Assembly: GCF_004135735.1 (NCBI RefSeq)
Contig: NZ_CP012670.1
Span: 10,558,501 to 10,622,500 of the forward strand
Length of the DNA stretch: 64,000 bases
Source: Sorangium cellulosum
GTDB taxonomy: Bacteria; Myxococcota_A; Polyangia; Polyangiales; Polyangiaceae
Direction: 5' to 3'
Made by a program: the position numbers and the translations under genes. The notes under the pieces were generated by a model. The model did not search any database. It worked only from the letters and a program-made list of their open reading frames with translations, and was not told the origin of the DNA. This document shows, one piece after another, positions 63,172-64,000 of this stretch. Within the stretch, counting starts at the first letter, position 1, and each line of letters opens with the position of its first letter.

Positions 63172-64000
63172 TCACCGGGCGGCGAGGAGCCGCGGGCGGA
63201 GCCACAGCAGCCCCAGCATCGCCGGCGCGAGCGCGGCCAGCCCGACGACCGCCGCGCGCAGGAGCCGCTTCTTGCCCCGCGGCTTCCATCCGCCGCTCAC
63301 CGTCGTTCCCTCCACCAGCGGCGTGAACAGGTTGCCGTTCGTCGCATAGGCCGTCCGCCCGTGCTGCAGGTGCAGCCGGTCGACGGTCCGGGCGAGCAGG
63401 CGCTCGGTGAGGCCCGGCGCCAGGAAGGACAGCAGGGCGAGCTGGAGGGCCGAGCTCCCCACATAGACCTCGCGCCGCGGTGTCCGTGCCAGACGAACGA
63501 TGGCGCGCGCCACGCGTTCCGGTGGATAGACCGGGGGCATGGCCCTGGGCGCGCGTCCCGTGTAGTTGCCGGCGTGCTGGAAGAGGGGGGTGTCGATCGT
63601 CGCGGGCATGACGACGCACACGTGGATATCGCGGGCCCGCAGCACCTCGAGCTCCTGCCGGAGGCTCTGGGACAGCCCGCGAATCGCGTGCTTCGACGCG
63701 ACATAGGCGCTGACGTAGGGCTCCGAGAGCCTGGACACCATCGAGGCGACGTTGATGAGCACGCCGCTGCCCTGCCGCCGGAACTGCGCGAGCGCGGCGC
63801 GGGCGCCGTGGATGTAGCCGAACAGGTTGGTCTCGATGACGCGTCGGTAGGGCTCGGAGGGCGTCTGTTCGAACAGGCCGAAGAGCGTCACCGCCGCGTT
63901 GTTGACCCAGACGTCGATCCGGCCAAAGGCCTCGACGGTGCGCCGCGCGACCTCCATGACCAGGGCCTCGTTCGTGACGTCGGCGGGCACGACGAGCGCC
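63172..64000 (-). CDS. Short-chain dehydrogenase/reductase (5' end outside window)
   Basis: At least 276 residues are visible. SDR features: VWVNNAAVTLFG (NNAG-type), SGVLINVASMVSR (Ser), and YVSAYVASKHAIRGLSQSLR with the catalytic Tyr-x3-Lys. C-terminal to the SDR fold is an extra segment with a hydrophobic helix (AAVVGLAALAPAMLGLLWL), so it may be membrane-attached. The N-terminal TGxxxGIG cofactor loop lies beyond position 64000. Reads as an NAD(P)-dependent oxidoreductase; substrate unknown. Confidence 0.9.
   Translation of the reverse strand, partial: ALVVPADVTNEALVMEVARRTVEAFGRIDVWVNNAAVTLFGLFEQTPSEPYRRVIETNLFGYIHGARAALAQFRRQGSGVLINVASMVSRLSEPYVSAYVASKHAIRGLSQSLRQELEVLRARDIHVCVVMPATIDTPLFQHAGNYTGRAPRAMPPVYPPERVARAIVRLARTPRREVYVGSSALQLALLSFLAPGLTERLLARTVDRLHLQHGRTAYATNGNLFTPLVEGTTVSGGWKPRGKKRLLRAAVVGLAALAPAMLGLLWLRPRLLAAR

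Overview
The window reads as a chromosomal piece of a very high-GC, large-genome deltaproteobacterium, most likely a Sorangium/Polyangium-type myxobacterium. The basis is the gene content: a Ser/Thr kinase with a TPR tail, two FHA-sigma54 activators, many secreted lipoproteins, Uma2-type and Rpn-like PD-(D/E)XK genes, and abundant simple repeats. No database search was possible, so the assignment is an inference from gene families and style.

Layout. 1-4250 is a decayed accessory patch. It holds the tail of a vWA-like protein, two arrays of a 17-bp repeat in opposite orientation, a frameshifted L-fuconate dehydratase remnant, and a RAYT (REP-associated Y1 transposase) gene split in two by a complete IS4-family element with matching terminal inverted repeats and a 9-bp target duplication. 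4374-10880 is metabolic and signalling: glutathione S-transferase, YCII/sigma remnants, GFA-family protein, FMN reductase, hybrid histidine kinase, HAD phosphatase, a cytochrome c scrap and a DUF4336 protein. 10968-11782 is repeat-rich and non-coding. 12310-17802 is a tandem array of four almost identical PD-(D/E)XK genes, each with its own copied leader. 18537-26609 (minus strand) is a type I restriction-modification operon (hsdR, two unrecognised genes, hsdM, hsdS). 26760-27648 holds a copied fragment of hisC and a broken di-haem cytochrome gene. 27793-32488 (minus) is a three-gene, 4-bp-overlapping operon: lipoprotein, secreted PD-(D/E)XK-tipped toxin candidate, and presumed immunity protein.

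32822-40305 holds hisC, an ACT-domain protein, a lower-GC 2.6-kb island between two direct repeats, a propeller-like protein, a HAD phosphatase and a Uma2 protein. The island contains a HEPN-motif protein with its own promoter and leader hairpin, an intact Phd/YefM antitoxin and a ruined PIN toxin. Two REP-like palindromes lie in this stretch. 40411-59825 is mostly secreted, regulatory and envelope genes: beta-propeller lipoprotein, SRPBCC protein, two convergent FHA-sigma54 activators, Cys-rich lipoprotein, an Rpn-like RG-repeat protein, kinase-TPR protein, second Uma2, PH-domain membrane protein and a two-gene TPR operon. 59910-64000 holds a DUF4142 lipoprotein with a Tyr/Gly tail, a SAM methyltransferase, a membrane-tailed DJ-1/PfpI protein and a short-chain dehydrogenase cut by the window edge.

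How it fits together. The window alternates ordinary envelope and signalling genes with genome-conflict islands: restriction-modification, toxin/immunity, HEPN with toxin-antitoxin remnants, multiplied nuclease-like genes, and RAYT with REP-like repeats. The strongest candidates for undescribed biology are the two extra genes inside the RM operon, the HEPN island, the lipoprotein-toxin-immunity operon and the fourfold PD-(D/E)XK array.
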